In this document: piece after piece, positions 7,621 through 16,251 of the stretch
Layout of the letters: every line of letters begins with the position of its first letter
Numbering within the stretch: the first letter of the stretch is position 1
Source: Alkalibacillus salilacus
GTDB taxonomy: Bacteria > Bacillota > Bacilli > Bacillales > Alkalibacillaceae
NCBI RefSeq assembly: GCF_030812915.1
Contig: NZ_JAUSTQ010000006.1
Span: 90,813-154,812, forward strand
Direction: 5' to 3'
DNA length: 64,000 bases
The notes under the pieces: model-generated
Database searches by the model: none
Seen by the model: the letters and a program-made list of their open reading frames with translations, nothing else
Told to the model about the DNA's origin: nothing
Made by a program: the position numbers and the translations under genes

Positions 7621-8298
7621 ATGATTAGAATGTTGTTGGTCGTAGCTATTGTGTTCGGAATTTTATATTTCTTTCCGGTTCAACAGCTGATCACAGATGG
7701 AGAAGACCGTGTTACGATCGGTGAAGCGACTGAAGATGCGCAAGAACGTTTTTCGTCGATTGATTTCGAGTCAGTGGCTTTGCAGGTTGTTAATACAGTA
7801 GACGATATGGCAGATAGGTTAATGAACCTCGATCAAGAGGCGACACCAACGTTTAACCCAAGTCAGATGGAAAACCAAGAAACGACGAATGATATAGATA
7901 CGGCTGATTTTGAGATCCAAGAATTAGAGAAAGAAGTTCATGAACTTGTAAATGAAAAACGAGCAGAACATGATCTGAATCGTTTAGAATTCTCAGAAGA
8001 AGCAAGTGTTGTAGCGCGAGAAAAATCGCGTGATATGGCAGTTAATAATTACTTCGCTCACGAATCACCAACTTATGGTAGTCCGTTCGATATGATGGAT
8101 GAATTTGGATTAACTTACCGACAAGCTGGAGAAAACCTAGCAAAAGGTCAGCGTACGGCTGAAGAAGTGATGGAAGGTTGGATGAACAGCGAAGGTCACC
8201 GCGAAAATATTTTACATGAAGACTTTACTCATATTGGGGTTGGTTATGTAAAAGACGGCGGTCAAACTTATTGGACACAAATGTTTATCGGCAAATAA
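7621..8298 (+). CDS. Membrane-anchored CAP-domain protein, copy 2
   Basis: A 225-residue protein with an N-terminal hydrophobic segment (MIRMLLVVAIVFGILYFFPV) that lacks a clear cleavage site and may stay as an anchor. An acidic linker follows, then a CAP domain (from about residue 105) with VHELVNEKRAEHDLN, NNYFAHESPTYGSPFDMM, RQAGENLAKGQR and WMNSEGHRENIL. The CAP domain is clearly paralogous to the product encoded at 6456-7112, while the N-terminal halves differ. The ATG follows GAAGGGGCCATAACT. This looks like a local duplication with tRNA-Ala between the copies. Confidence 0.85.
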   Translation: MIRMLLVVAIVFGILYFFPVQQLITDGEDRVTIGEATEDAQERFSSIDFESVALQVVNTVDDMADRLMNLDQEATPTFNPSQMENQETTNDIDTADFEIQELEKEVHELVNEKRAEHDLNRLEFSEEASVVAREKSRDMAVNNYFAHESPTYGSPFDMMDEFGLTYRQAGENLAKGQRTAEEVMEGWMNSEGHRENILHEDFTHIGVGYVKDGGQTYWTQMFIGK

Positions 8299-8300
8299 GA

Positions 8301-8330
8301 AAGTCGCATCCAGTTAAGGGTGCGACTTTT
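8301..8330. terminator. Intrinsic terminator between convergent genes
   Basis: Eleven-bp stem AAGTCGCATCC / GGGTGCGACTT with a 6-base loop, with TTTTTAATT on the + side and CTTTCTTATTT on the minus side. Confidence 0.8.
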
Positions 8331-8333
8331 TAA

Positions 8334-10013
8334 TTACCTTGGAATAATCGGTAAAAGGATATGCGATGGGTGTTCATGATCATGATAAATAGTTTGGTGA
8401 GCGGTTTGGATTTCAGTTGTATCTTTGAGTGTTACGCCTGTATTTGGGTTCGCGTCATACACAGGGAAGTTGCTTGATGAGATTTGGATGCGTATGGCAT
8501 GCCCTTGTAAAAAGACCTGACTTGTAGCCCAAAGATCAATCTCGAATAAAGTTATTTGATTAGCTTTAAAATCGGGATGTTGATGTGTGGCTCGAACGAT
8601 TCCTTCAGTGACATTGATTGAACGACCATCTGGCAGTACGTCTGTTATTTTTACAGTAAAATCTGTATTAATGGCGTCTGATGATGCGTAAATATTAGCT
8701 TTTACAGGTCCAGTGACTTCAAGAGGTTTCTGTAGCTTCTCGCTTGTAAAAACAAGTACATCATCTCGTAATTCTATACTTTGTTGATCAAGTGGTCCTG
8801 TATTGACATTATGCATTAATAACGTTGGACCACCTTTTGTAGGCACTGGATCTTTAGGGTCATAATCATATGTTGAAAAACTATTCGTCTCATTTGGATG
8901 TTGAAAGTCTAGTCCTTCATTGGTGACATACAGTGGTTTGTAATTTGTTCGATTTAGTGGCCATTCATATTCAGAACGCCATTGATTGTCTCCCATAACG
9001 AATAACTGAATAGGTGCCTCATAGTCAACTAAATCGCTAGAAGTTCCTTTTAACCAATAATTAAACCATTCAATATGAAGTGACGTGAGATCGTATTGGC
9101 CGTTTATCTGGTCATCTGATGCTTTTAATCCGAAATAACGCTCACCGAAAAAAGGACTAAAAACGCCATGCCCCCAAGGACCGATGATTAATTTTTGATT
9201 TTCATTTTGAGGATGTATTTTAGCATAATTATCAATGGTTTGGTTTAGAAAACAATCATACCAACCAGCCAAATGCAGCCCGGGAATATTCACATTCTCA
9301 ATCGAAAATTGATCCTCATTCTCCATTAGATTATTGTTCATGTAACGAACGTATAAATCATATAAGGCGGAATGTTTTTTAGCGGGTGGCCATGCTTCAT
9401 ATGGTGTGTAGGAATGCCACTGTAAAATTTGGTCTAGGTCATTTATCAGTATTTCTTCTGTTTTTTCGTACTCTGTATCTGACTGCTTGCGTTTTAAATA
9501 ATCGGGTGCAACTGAGTCCAAGATCCAAGTTTGTAGCTTACCTAATTCGATTGCACCACCTCGATGTGAGAAGCCATTCACAACATCATGACCTGTAAAT
9601 GCAGGAAATAAGGCTTTTAACGAAGGAGGATTTGTCATCGCAGCAAATAGTTGTGTGAACCCATAATAAGACAAGCCAAACATACCTATTTTACCATTGC
9701 TGTAGGGCAATGAAGCAGCCCATTCGACACTGTCATGTCCGTCATAGAATTCTTGTTGAAAGGGATGGAATTCTCCTTCAGATGAAAAACGCCCACGTAC
9801 ATCTTGGATAATCACGACATAACCAGCTAATGCAATTCGAATTGGATCAATATAACGATGAGAGAAGTTGGGTAGATTTTTGTTGTAGGGTAATCGAGTT
9901 AAAAGAGCTGGCCATTCACCGTCTTGATTCGGACGATAGACATTGGCGTATAATGTTGTACCATCACGTAATTCGCAAGGGACATCACGTTCGATTATGA
10001 TTTGTTCAGACAT
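8334..10013 (-). CDS. CocE/NonD family hydrolase (peptidase S15 type)
   Basis: About 559 residues. The N-terminal alpha/beta hydrolase domain has the nucleophile S115 in MFGLSYYGFTQ, the acid in GLHLAGWYDCFLNQT and the histidine in IIGPWGHGVF. A C-terminal jelly-roll domain (X-Pro dipeptidyl-peptidase C-terminal type) follows, with RSINVTEGIVRA and HAIRIQISSSNFP. The family includes cocaine esterase, glutaryl-7-ACA acylases and X-Pro peptidases; the substrate is unknown. The ATG pair follows AAGGAGTGAC, and the second ATG is better spaced. It lies directly after the transporter operon terminator, so it may receive read-through. Confidence 0.85.
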   Translation of the reverse strand: MSEQIIIERDVPCELRDGTTLYANVYRPNQDGEWPALLTRLPYNKNLPNFSHRYIDPIRIALAGYVVIIQDVRGRFSSEGEFHPFQQEFYDGHDSVEWAASLPYSNGKIGMFGLSYYGFTQLFAAMTNPPSLKALFPAFTGHDVVNGFSHRGGAIELGKLQTWILDSVAPDYLKRKQSDTEYEKTEEILINDLDQILQWHSYTPYEAWPPAKKHSALYDLYVRYMNNNLMENEDQFSIENVNIPGLHLAGWYDCFLNQTIDNYAKIHPQNENQKLIIGPWGHGVFSPFFGERYFGLKASDDQINGQYDLTSLHIEWFNYWLKGTSSDLVDYEAPIQLFVMGDNQWRSEYEWPLNRTNYKPLYVTNEGLDFQHPNETNSFSTYDYDPKDPVPTKGGPTLLMHNVNTGPLDQQSIELRDDVLVFTSEKLQKPLEVTGPVKANIYASSDAINTDFTVKITDVLPDGRSINVTEGIVRATHQHPDFKANQITLFEIDLWATSQVFLQGHAIRIQISSSNFPVYDANPNTGVTLKDTTEIQTAHQTIYHDHEHPSHILLPIIPR

Positions 10014-10046
10014 CATGTCACTCCTTAATAGAATTTGATAGTAAAA

Positions 10047-10071
10047 GGTCTGCCTTGTATAAAGGCAGACC
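10047..10071 (-). terminator. Terminator of the carnitine/betaine operon
   Basis: Ten-bp perfect stem GGTCTGCCTT / AAGGCAGACC with a 5-base loop, followed on the minus strand by TTTTACTATC. It separates the opuA genes from the hydrolase gene. Confidence 0.8.
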
Positions 10072-10097
10072 AATTTTGATTATTTAAAAGGGGGAGT

Positions 10098-10982
10098 TTA
10101 GTTACCTAGCATTTCATCAACTTTATCTTGGTTATTATCGATCCACTCTTGTGCAACTTCCTCTTCGTTTTGTCCATCCTCAATTTTAACAATCATTTCT
10201 TCGACATCTTCAATCGCAATGTTCCAATTAGAAAGGAAGTCATATACGTCAGAATGATCTTCAGAAACTTGATTGTTTGTTACAACATGAATAGTTGATG
10301 ATTCGAAAAATTCACCTGATTCATCTTCAACCACTTTCAAATCAAACTCATTAAACATCGTGTGTGGTCTCCAGCCATAGAAAATAACTGGTTCTTCATT
10401 GCTGATTTTACGTTGTGCTTCAGCGATCATGCCGCCTTCAGATGAGTTAACTTGTTCGAAATCAAGATTGTTTGCTTCAATAAAGTTATCGATCTCTTCT
10501 GTTGCGCTAGCACCTTCTTCAATACCGTAAATCTCATTGCCAAACATATCTTCATTTCCTTCAAGATCAGCCGTAGTTTCGATACCTTCAACGTATGAAG
10601 GAACAACTAGACCTGATGAAGCATCTTCATAACTGATAGAAGTGCTTTCGATTGAGTCTTCATATTCATCAAAGTAGTTCTCGTGGACAGGCATCCAAGA
10701 ATCCATGTATACATCAATATCACCACGGGAAAGTCCCATGAAAATCGAGCTTACATCGGCTTGTGTCTCTTCAACTGTGTAACCCATATCTTCAATGATT
10801 AATTTTGCAATCTTTGTAGGAGGCACAGTACTGCTCCAAGGGGTAACTCCCATCGTAATAGTCCCTTTATCTTCTGATGAGCTATTGTCACCACTACCTT
10901 CACCGTTACTGTCGCCAGATCCGCCACACGCAGCAAGAGCGATTAGAGCAAATGCTGTAAACGTTATTAATAGTTTCTTCAT
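10098..10982 (-). CDS. Glycine betaine/carnitine-type ABC transporter substrate-binding lipoprotein
   Basis: A 294-residue OpuAC-type binding protein with lipobox LALAAC, so it is anchored outside the membrane. A Ser/Gly/Asp-rich linker precedes the ligand domain, which has MGVTPWSSTVPPTKIAKL, the quaternary-amine cage segment DVYMDSWMPVHENYF, and FYGWRPHTMFNEFDLK; the tryptophans fit a cation-pi box. It is strongly acidic, as in halophiles. It is the last gene of the transporter set, after ATPase and permease, and the co-transcribed carnitine enzymes suggest it may take carnitine as well as or instead of betaine. The ATG follows AAAGGAGAGATTTTTC. Confidence 0.88.
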   Translation of the reverse strand: MKKLLITFTAFALIALAACGGSGDSNGEGSGDNSSSEDKGTITMGVTPWSSTVPPTKIAKLIIEDMGYTVEETQADVSSIFMGLSRGDIDVYMDSWMPVHENYFDEYEDSIESTSISYEDASSGLVVPSYVEGIETTADLEGNEDMFGNEIYGIEEGASATEEIDNFIEANNLDFEQVNSSEGGMIAEAQRKISNEEPVIFYGWRPHTMFNEFDLKVVEDESGEFFESSTIHVVTNNQVSEDHSDVYDFLSNWNIAIEDVEEMIVKIEDGQNEEEVAQEWIDNNQDKVDEMLGN

Positions 10983-11012
10983 GAAAAATCTCTCCTTTAT
11001 AGTTTTATAGAT

Positions 11013-11846
11013 TTATTTTGTATTTTGACCGATTCCTTGAGTGATTCGGTCTAAAATAATCGCTAGTACAACAATTCCTAAACCACCAACAAGGCCGAGG
11101 CCAATATTAACCCGTGAAATGGATGTTAATACTGTTGCTCCCAGTCCAGGAGCGCCAATCATTGAAGCGATTACAGCCATCGATAGTGATAACATAATCG
11201 TTTGGTTCACACCTGCCATGATACTTGGTACAGCAAGTGGTAATTGGACTTTAAATAGAAGCTGTTTTGACGTAGAACCGAATGCTTTTGATGCTTCGAT
11301 TACTTCTTTTGGTACGTGTCGAATGCCTAAGTTTGTCATACGGACAGCAGGTGGAGCTGCGAAGATAAATGTTGCAATCACAGCTGACACGCCACCTAAA
11401 CCGAATAGTAAAACGGCAGGGATTAAGTAAACGAAACTTGGTAGTGTCTGCATGAAATCCAATGTCGGTCTTACAACCGCTTGAACCTTATTGTTCATAG
11501 CACTAAAGATACCGACTGGAATACCGACTACTAATGAGACAAAGGTGGATACAATGACAATGGATAGTGTATTCATTGACTCTTCCCAAATATCGACGGA
11601 GCCCAGGTAAAGCATGCCAATTAATGTAAAGAAGGCTAGACCTTTACCTCCTAGTCGCCAAGCGATTATAACCAGGATCAATGTGAATAATTCAGCTGGA
11701 ATAAATAATAATGAACTGGTTACAAAATCAACGAAACTATTCAAGACAACACTAATTGACTCAAATGCACTACTAAATGTTGGTAGAAACCATTCATTCA
11801 CGAAAGTATTTGTCCATTGTTCTAACGGAAAGTAGAAATAGTTCAT
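11013..11846 (-). CDS. Glycine betaine/carnitine-type ABC transporter permease
   Basis: A 277-residue OpuAB/ProW-type permease with about six membrane helices. The BPD_transp_1 domain spans the C-terminal two thirds; the EAA loop reads VPKEVIEASKAFGSTSKQLL and PTLDFMQTLPSFVYLIPAV is highly conserved in this family. Its start overlaps the ATPase gene by four bases (ATGA), showing translational coupling. It forms the membrane channel of the importer with the neighbouring ATPase and binding protein. Confidence 0.93.
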   Translation of the reverse strand: MNYFYFPLEQWTNTFVNEWFLPTFSSAFESISVVLNSFVDFVTSSLLFIPAELFTLILVIIAWRLGGKGLAFFTLIGMLYLGSVDIWEESMNTLSIVIVSTFVSLVVGIPVGIFSAMNNKVQAVVRPTLDFMQTLPSFVYLIPAVLLFGLGGVSAVIATFIFAAPPAVRMTNLGIRHVPKEVIEASKAFGSTSKQLLFKVQLPLAVPSIMAGVNQTIMLSLSMAVIASMIGAPGLGATVLTSISRVNIGLGLVGGLGIVVLAIILDRITQGIGQNTK

Positions 11847-13048
11847 GCTTCAGTCACCTCCTCGTCATGTTCTTTACCTAGAACAAGCCCTGAAAGAATA
11901 GAGACCCGAGAAATAATTCCGAGTAATCTGTTGTCTTCATCGAGTACAACAATCGGATACTTCGTTTCTACAGCAATCCCAATCAAATCATTTAAAGGTG
12001 TGTCAGGTGTTGTCTTATGAATATCTTGTTTTAATACGTCCTCCATAGGTATGTCTTCTTTGTGAGAGCGGATCGCATCATCAATCGTTAATAAACCTTG
12101 GAAACGTTCATCACGGTCAACTACGAAAATACTTGATGCTCCAAACTCTTCCATTTTACGGACGGCTGTACGTGGTCCGTTTTTATATGTCGTTAATACT
12201 TCAGGTCGTCTCATGACTTGTGATGCATCTAATACTTTGGAACGGTCAACGTCTTTAACGAAGTTGCTCACGTAATCGTTTGCAGGATTTTCTAAAATCT
12301 CTTCAGACGAACCGATTTGTACGATTTGGCCATCTTTCATAATAGCGATCCGATCCCCTAGCTTAAGTGCTTCGTCCAAATCGTGTGTAATAAATAATAC
12401 GGTTTTGCCGAGTCGTTTTTGTAAACGAAGTAGTTCATCTTGCATGTCTTTACGAATAAGTGGATCGAGTGCGCTGAAAGCTTCGTCCATTAGTAATATA
12501 TCTGTATCATTTGCAAGTGCACGAGCAAGACCTACACGTTGTTGCATCCCACCACTTAATTCGCTAGGGTAACTGTTCTCGTAACCATTAAGACCAACGT
12601 CTGCGATGGATTGTTTAGCCTTTTCAATTTGTTTTTCTTTCTCTACACCTTGAATTTCTAAACCATAAGCGACGTTACCGATCACAGTTCGGTGAGGGAA
12701 TAGGCCAAAGTTTTGGAAAACCATGCCTAATTTCTGACGTCGGGCTTCAATTAAGTCTTCTTTATTCATATTGGTGATTTCTTCATCATCAATATAAACA
12801 TGACCTGATGTCGGTTCAATCAGACGATTCACAAGTCTGATGAGCGTTGATTTACCACTGCCAGAAAGGCCCATAATAACGAATATTTCACCTTCTTCCA
12901 CATTGAAGGAAGCTTGATTTACACCGACAGTGTTGCCTGTATCAGCTAATATCTCATCTTTTGAATAGCCTTGATTTAATCGTTCTAATCCTTGTTTCGG
13001 GTTTTGACCAAAAACTTTTGTAATGTGACTTACAGAAATTTTACTCAT
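11843..13048 (-). CDS. Glycine betaine/carnitine-type ABC transporter ATPase with CBS pair
   Basis: A 401-residue OpuAA/ProV-type ATPase. Walker A is GLSGSGKST (60-68), the Q-loop MVFQNFGLFPH, the signature LSGGMQQ (164-170), Walker B ILLMDEA and the switch FITHDLDEA. A tandem CBS module follows from about residue 275; in OpuA relatives this module senses ionic strength and gates transport. ATG 13048 sits seven bases after AAGGAG; the ATG two codons earlier is too close to that site. It is fourth in the operon after the three carnitine enzymes. Confidence 0.93.
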   Translation of the reverse strand: MSKISVSHITKVFGQNPKQGLERLNQGYSKDEILADTGNTVGVNQASFNVEEGEIFVIMGLSGSGKSTLIRLVNRLIEPTSGHVYIDDEEITNMNKEDLIEARRQKLGMVFQNFGLFPHRTVIGNVAYGLEIQGVEKEKQIEKAKQSIADVGLNGYENSYPSELSGGMQQRVGLARALANDTDILLMDEAFSALDPLIRKDMQDELLRLQKRLGKTVLFITHDLDEALKLGDRIAIMKDGQIVQIGSSEEILENPANDYVSNFVKDVDRSKVLDASQVMRRPEVLTTYKNGPRTAVRKMEEFGASSIFVVDRDERFQGLLTIDDAIRSHKEDIPMEDVLKQDIHKTTPDTPLNDLIGIAVETKYPIVVLDEDNRLLGIISRVSILSGLVLGKEHDEEVTEA

Positions 13049-13082
13049 AAACATTCTCCTTTTTCGAAAGGGAAGAGGAGGA

Positions 13083-13553
13083 TTATTTTTGACGATTAAT
13101 CCCTATCGTTCTTCCAACTTGTTTCGGTTTGTCTAAATGTTCATGTTCACGCCAAATGGATTGAATATTGGCTTGGACTGGTTCGATAAATGGTGCTGGT
13201 TTGCCGATCGATTGATCGATTCCCATTAGCATTTGCTCACTTGTTGCAATCAGTGCGTTTTGTTCATTAGTCATGGAAAATAACACATGTAATCTTTTGG
13301 CATCATGATCAATTAATTGCACTTGTACGATTAACGGTTCATTTTCGTGTGCTTCTTTTAAGTAGCATAAATGGGTTTCAAGTGTGAAAATTGTATAGGC
13401 TTCCTGTTCAATGACTTCATGGTTTAGTCCGATATGGTCCATAAATGCATCTACAGCATGACTGAACATCCGAGCATATTCGGCATCATTCATATGTCCG
13501 TTGTAATCGACCCATTCTGGATGAACATGATCTTGATACTTGAATGGTTGCAT
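13083..13553 (-). CDS. Hotdog-fold thioesterase, probable betainyl-CoA thioesterase
   Basis: A 156-residue 4HBT-type thioesterase opening KYQDHVHPEWVDYNGHMNDAEY; VDYNGHMNDAEY is the active-site helix pattern of this class. In Pseudomonas and Sinorhizobium carnitine catabolism a thioesterase (CdhB, or a domain fused to carnitine dehydrogenase) hydrolyses betainyl-CoA to glycine betaine and CoA. It sits directly after the dehydrogenase and cleavage-enzyme genes, which supports the same role here. The ATG is preceded by CGAGGTGAAACC. The function is inferred from context plus family. Confidence 0.75.
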   Translation of the reverse strand: MQPFKYQDHVHPEWVDYNGHMNDAEYARMFSHAVDAFMDHIGLNHEVIEQEAYTIFTLETHLCYLKEAHENEPLIVQVQLIDHDAKRLHVLFSMTNEQNALIATSEQMLMGIDQSIGKPAPFIEPVQANIQSIWREHEHLDKPKQVGRTIGINRQK

Positions 13554-13566
13554 GGTTTCACCTCGC

Positions 13567-14508
13567 TTAAGGCCAATAATCTTCTACTAAATCAATGAGT
13601 TTAACGAGAAATTCATTGCGTTGTCGTTCTAATTCAGCTACTGACCGATCTCCAGCATGTGTTTCACAACCTGCAATGACTCGTTCTTGTAGTTCTTCGG
13701 TCAGTTCAGGCGCTTCTAATTTAGTCCAAGGTAGTTTTAGCGCAGGACCAAACTGTTTAAGCATATGGCGCATGCCTTCTTGACCTCCAGCTAAATGGAA
13801 GGTCATGAATGGACCCATTTGTGCCCAGCGGAGTCCTGCACCGTAAGTGATAGCTTTGTCTACTTCTTCCGTTGTAGCAATGCCATCATTAACTAAATGT
13901 AAAGCCTCCCGCCATAAAGCTTCCATCAGACGATCAGCTACAAATCCTTCGATTTCGTTCTCTATAATCATTGGCTTCATGCTAGCTGACTCATAGAATG
14001 CATAAGCTTGTTGCTCAAATTCTTTTGTGGTTTCTTCACCACCAACAATTTCAACAAGTGGTAATAGATAAACAGGATTAAATGGATGAGCCACAACGAA
14101 TCGCTCAGGGTATTTCATCTTTTCTTGTAGTTCAGTTGGTTTAATACCTGAAGTGCTTGAACCGATTATGGCAGTGGGTTTAGCGAATTGATCGATTTCT
14201 GCCAAAACATTTTGCTTTAGCTCTGTTCGTTCAGGCACATTTTCTTGAATTAAATCCGCATCAAGTACAGCTTCTTCTAAGGAAGAAACAAATGTTAAGC
14301 GGTCGCGACTAGCATCTTCATGGAGGCCGAGTTGTTCAACGGATTCCCATGCATGATCTATTGATTGCCTTGCGCGAGTTTCTGCACCATCAGCTGGGTC
14401 AAAGGCTACGACATCGAATCCATTAGCGAGAAAACGAGTGATCCAGCCATTACCGATGACACCAGTTCCGATGATTGCGACTTTTCTAGATGTTTGTTCG
14501 TTCGCCAT
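13567..14508 (-). CDS. L-carnitine dehydrogenase-type 3-hydroxyacyl dehydrogenase
   Basis: A 313-residue NAD-dependent dehydrogenase. The Rossmann motif GTGVIG (14-19) lies in VAIIGTGVIGNGWITRFLAN, followed by QENVPERTELKQNVLAEID and HPFNPVYLLPLVEIVGG, characteristic of the 3-hydroxyacyl-CoA dehydrogenase superfamily. The length and the GLRWAQMGPFMTFHLAGGQEGMR region fit L-carnitine dehydrogenases, which oxidise L-carnitine to 3-dehydrocarnitine. It lies one base from the BKACE gene, which would use that product. Confidence in the substrate rests mainly on the gene set. Confidence 0.82.
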   Translation of the reverse strand: MANEQTSRKVAIIGTGVIGNGWITRFLANGFDVVAFDPADGAETRARQSIDHAWESVEQLGLHEDASRDRLTFVSSLEEAVLDADLIQENVPERTELKQNVLAEIDQFAKPTAIIGSSTSGIKPTELQEKMKYPERFVVAHPFNPVYLLPLVEIVGGEETTKEFEQQAYAFYESASMKPMIIENEIEGFVADRLMEALWREALHLVNDGIATTEEVDKAITYGAGLRWAQMGPFMTFHLAGGQEGMRHMLKQFGPALKLPWTKLEAPELTEELQERVIAGCETHAGDRSVAELERQRNEFLVKLIDLVEDYWP

Positions 14509-14509
14509 A

Positions 14510-15400
14510 TTACTTGCCTCCGTGTGGTTGTCTTAAGTTGTATTTCTCACGTGCTTCTTGTGGTGTCATGATTTCAATATTGTTCGTTTGAAGTTGTTGG
14601 ACAGCTTGGTCGACGAGTTGTTCATTGGTTGCGAGCACACCTTTTTTCAAGAAGATATTATCTTCTAATCCAACACGAACATTTCCACCTAATAGAGCAG
14701 CTTGAGTCACCATTGGTAACTGCATCCGTCCAATACCAAATGCTGACCATTCAGCGTTTTCTGGAATACGACCTTTCATGTAGCTGATTGTTTCGACATC
14801 TGATGCTGCGCCCCAAGGAATACCTAAGCAAAATTGATACATTGGATCGCCATCGATTAGTCCTTCCTGAACGAGTTGATTTGCAAAACGGATATGCCCA
14901 GTATCGAAACATTCTAATTCAGGTTTGACGCCACTATCTTTAACGAGTTTGGCTTGCTCTCTCAGCCAATCAGTTGGGCTCATATAAATCATATTGCCGA
15001 AATTTGTGCTTCCGCAATCAAGCGTGCACATCTCAGGTAATAATTCGCCAACTGGTTCATGACGTTCATGTGGTGTTTGGATATCAGTGCCATCACCGCC
15101 AGCAGCTGGTGTGTCTAGATTAGGAATGAAATCGCCGCCACCACCTGAGGTGATATTGATCAAAACATCTGTTTCTGATTCGCGAATGCGATCGACAATT
15201 TCACGATAATGATCAAGATTATGACTTATGCCACCAGTCTCAGGGTCACGAGCGTGAACGTGTGCAACTGTTGCACCAGCTTTGGCTGATTCGATTGCAG
15301 ATTCGGCTATTTCTTTTGGTGTAACTGGTACGTTTGGATTTTTTCCAGTAGTATCACCAGCACCTGTGACAGCGGAAGTTAACATTACTTTTTGTGCCAA
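14510..15400 (-). CDS. BKACE (DUF849) family beta-keto acid cleavage enzyme, probable dehydrocarnitine cleavage
   Basis: About 296 residues. BKACE enzymes exchange a beta-keto acid with acetyl-CoA; the carnitine member (CdhC) turns dehydrocarnitine plus acetyl-CoA into betainyl-CoA plus acetoacetate. The metal ligands H47 and H49 are in ATVAHVHARDPETGG, and INITSGGGGDF and FGIGRMQLPM are further family motifs. The TTG start at 15400 is set by GAGGAGGATTCAA; the frame remains open for 36 codons upstream, but those codons cover the promoter and operator. It is the first gene of the operon. Confidence 0.85.
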   Translation of the reverse strand: MAQKVMLTSAVTGAGDTTGKNPNVPVTPKEIAESAIESAKAGATVAHVHARDPETGGISHNLDHYREIVDRIRESETDVLINITSGGGGDFIPNLDTPAAGGDGTDIQTPHERHEPVGELLPEMCTLDCGSTNFGNMIYMSPTDWLREQAKLVKDSGVKPELECFDTGHIRFANQLVQEGLIDGDPMYQFCLGIPWGAASDVETISYMKGRIPENAEWSAFGIGRMQLPMVTQAALLGGNVRVGLEDNIFLKKGVLATNEQLVDQAVQQLQTNNIEIMTPQEAREKYNLRQPHGGK

Positions 15401-15447
15401 TTGAATCCTCCTCATAATCAATGTTTTATTCGTAAGGTTATTTACTT

Positions 15448-15463
15448 TACCGCCCGGACGGTA
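15448..15463. promoter_or_regulatory. TetR-type operator O2 of the carnitine operon
   Basis: TACCGCCCGGACGGTA, a near-perfect palindrome whose centre is 36 bp from that of the promoter operator, in the early transcribed leader. It shares the CGGACGGT half-site with the other two operators of the locus. Confidence 0.75.
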
Positions 15464-15479
15464 TGAAACTCTGTTTTGT

Positions 15480-15508
15480 ACTTTACCATCTGGACGGTTT
15501 TTAATCAA
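15480..15508 (-). promoter_or_regulatory. Carnitine operon promoter with embedded operator O1
   Basis: Minus-strand -35 TTGATT (15503-15508), 17-bp spacer, -10 TAAAGT (15480-15485). The palindromic operator TACCATCTGGACGGTT (15484-15499) fills the spacer and touches the -10, so a bound repressor would exclude RNA polymerase. Confidence 0.78.
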
Positions 15509-15605
15509 CAGCTAGTTTTGAATTTTTGGGAATATTGTCGAAAGTGAAGTGGTGAGAAGTGTTGATTTGCAAGGGATTTGAAAGAGGGTGAAGAAAAATA
15601 AAAAA

Positions 15606-15627
15606 ACCACTGCCAATTAGCAGTGGT
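15606..15627 (-). terminator. Intrinsic terminator of the tetR gene
   Basis: Eight-bp stem ACCACTGC / GCAGTGGT with a 6-base loop, followed on the minus strand by TTTTTTTATTTTTC. It keeps the regulator as its own transcription unit ahead of the operon promoter. Confidence 0.8.
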
Positions 15628-15646
15628 CGTTCAAATGAGTAGTTAA

Positions 15647-16210
15647 TTATGGATTGTGCTCGGATGAAATGTACATATCTTGAATCCACTTATGAAGCCG
15701 TTTATAAACTTCTTTCTTTTGTTCTGGGTCGATTTGATAGGTTTCGAACAGTTCTGATAGCCAAATTCCATCAGTGGCTAAACGAATAATCGTGGCATCT
15801 ATCGGGTCTAATCCGTCATTTTCAATGTTAGTTTGCCATTCTTCGTAGGCATCATGAAGGGGTTCTAATAATTCAGGTTTTACAGCTTTTGCTGCTAGTA
15901 GACCAGAATGCATTTCTTTATTTGGATAGCCTTGATTAAAGGTGACATTTAAGAAAGCACGCGTCCATTTTCCTTTATCAAGCGGGTCATCTTCAACGTT
16001 TTGTGCAATTTTGGTGCGGTAGTTATTAGCTAAGTGATCAACCATCCCTTGAACTAACGCTTCTTTTGAAGGATAGTGATAAAGAAGACCACCTTTACTA
16101 ATGCCTGCTTCTTTTGCTACTGATTCAAGTGTTAAGTTAAAAATACCTTTGTCGTCAACGATCCGCGAGGCCGCGTTCAGAATTTCAATCTTTCTAGAGT
16201 TTTTCCCCAT
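15647..16210 (-). CDS. TetR family transcriptional regulator of the carnitine/betaine locus
   Basis: A 187-residue repressor. The N-terminal HTH includes LTLESVAKEAGISKGGLLYHYP (about 27-48) with the typical GGLLYHYPSKEAL end; the remainder is the ligand and dimerisation domain. Its promoter and the divergence-free operon downstream carry the same 16-bp palindrome, which strongly suggests autoregulation plus control of the carnitine operon. The effector is likely carnitine, dehydrocarnitine or a CoA intermediate, but this is inference. The ATG follows GAGGGATGATGCT. Confidence 0.85.
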   Translation of the reverse strand: MGKNSRKIEILNAASRIVDDKGIFNLTLESVAKEAGISKGGLLYHYPSKEALVQGMVDHLANNYRTKIAQNVEDDPLDKGKWTRAFLNVTFNQGYPNKEMHSGLLAAKAVKPELLEPLHDAYEEWQTNIENDGLDPIDATIIRLATDGIWLSELFETYQIDPEQKKEVYKRLHKWIQDMYISSEHNP

Positions 16211-16251
16211 AGCATCATCCCTCTTTGGTATATAGCTTTTTCCCTTTCAAT

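Noticed and set aside
11041..11430. Long + strand frame inside the permease gene
   Set aside because: Antisense shadow of a membrane protein gene; codon pattern is the reverse of a real gene.
15501..15689. Minus-strand frame between tetR and the BKACE gene
   Set aside because: It crosses the tetR terminator and the operon promoter and has no start signal.
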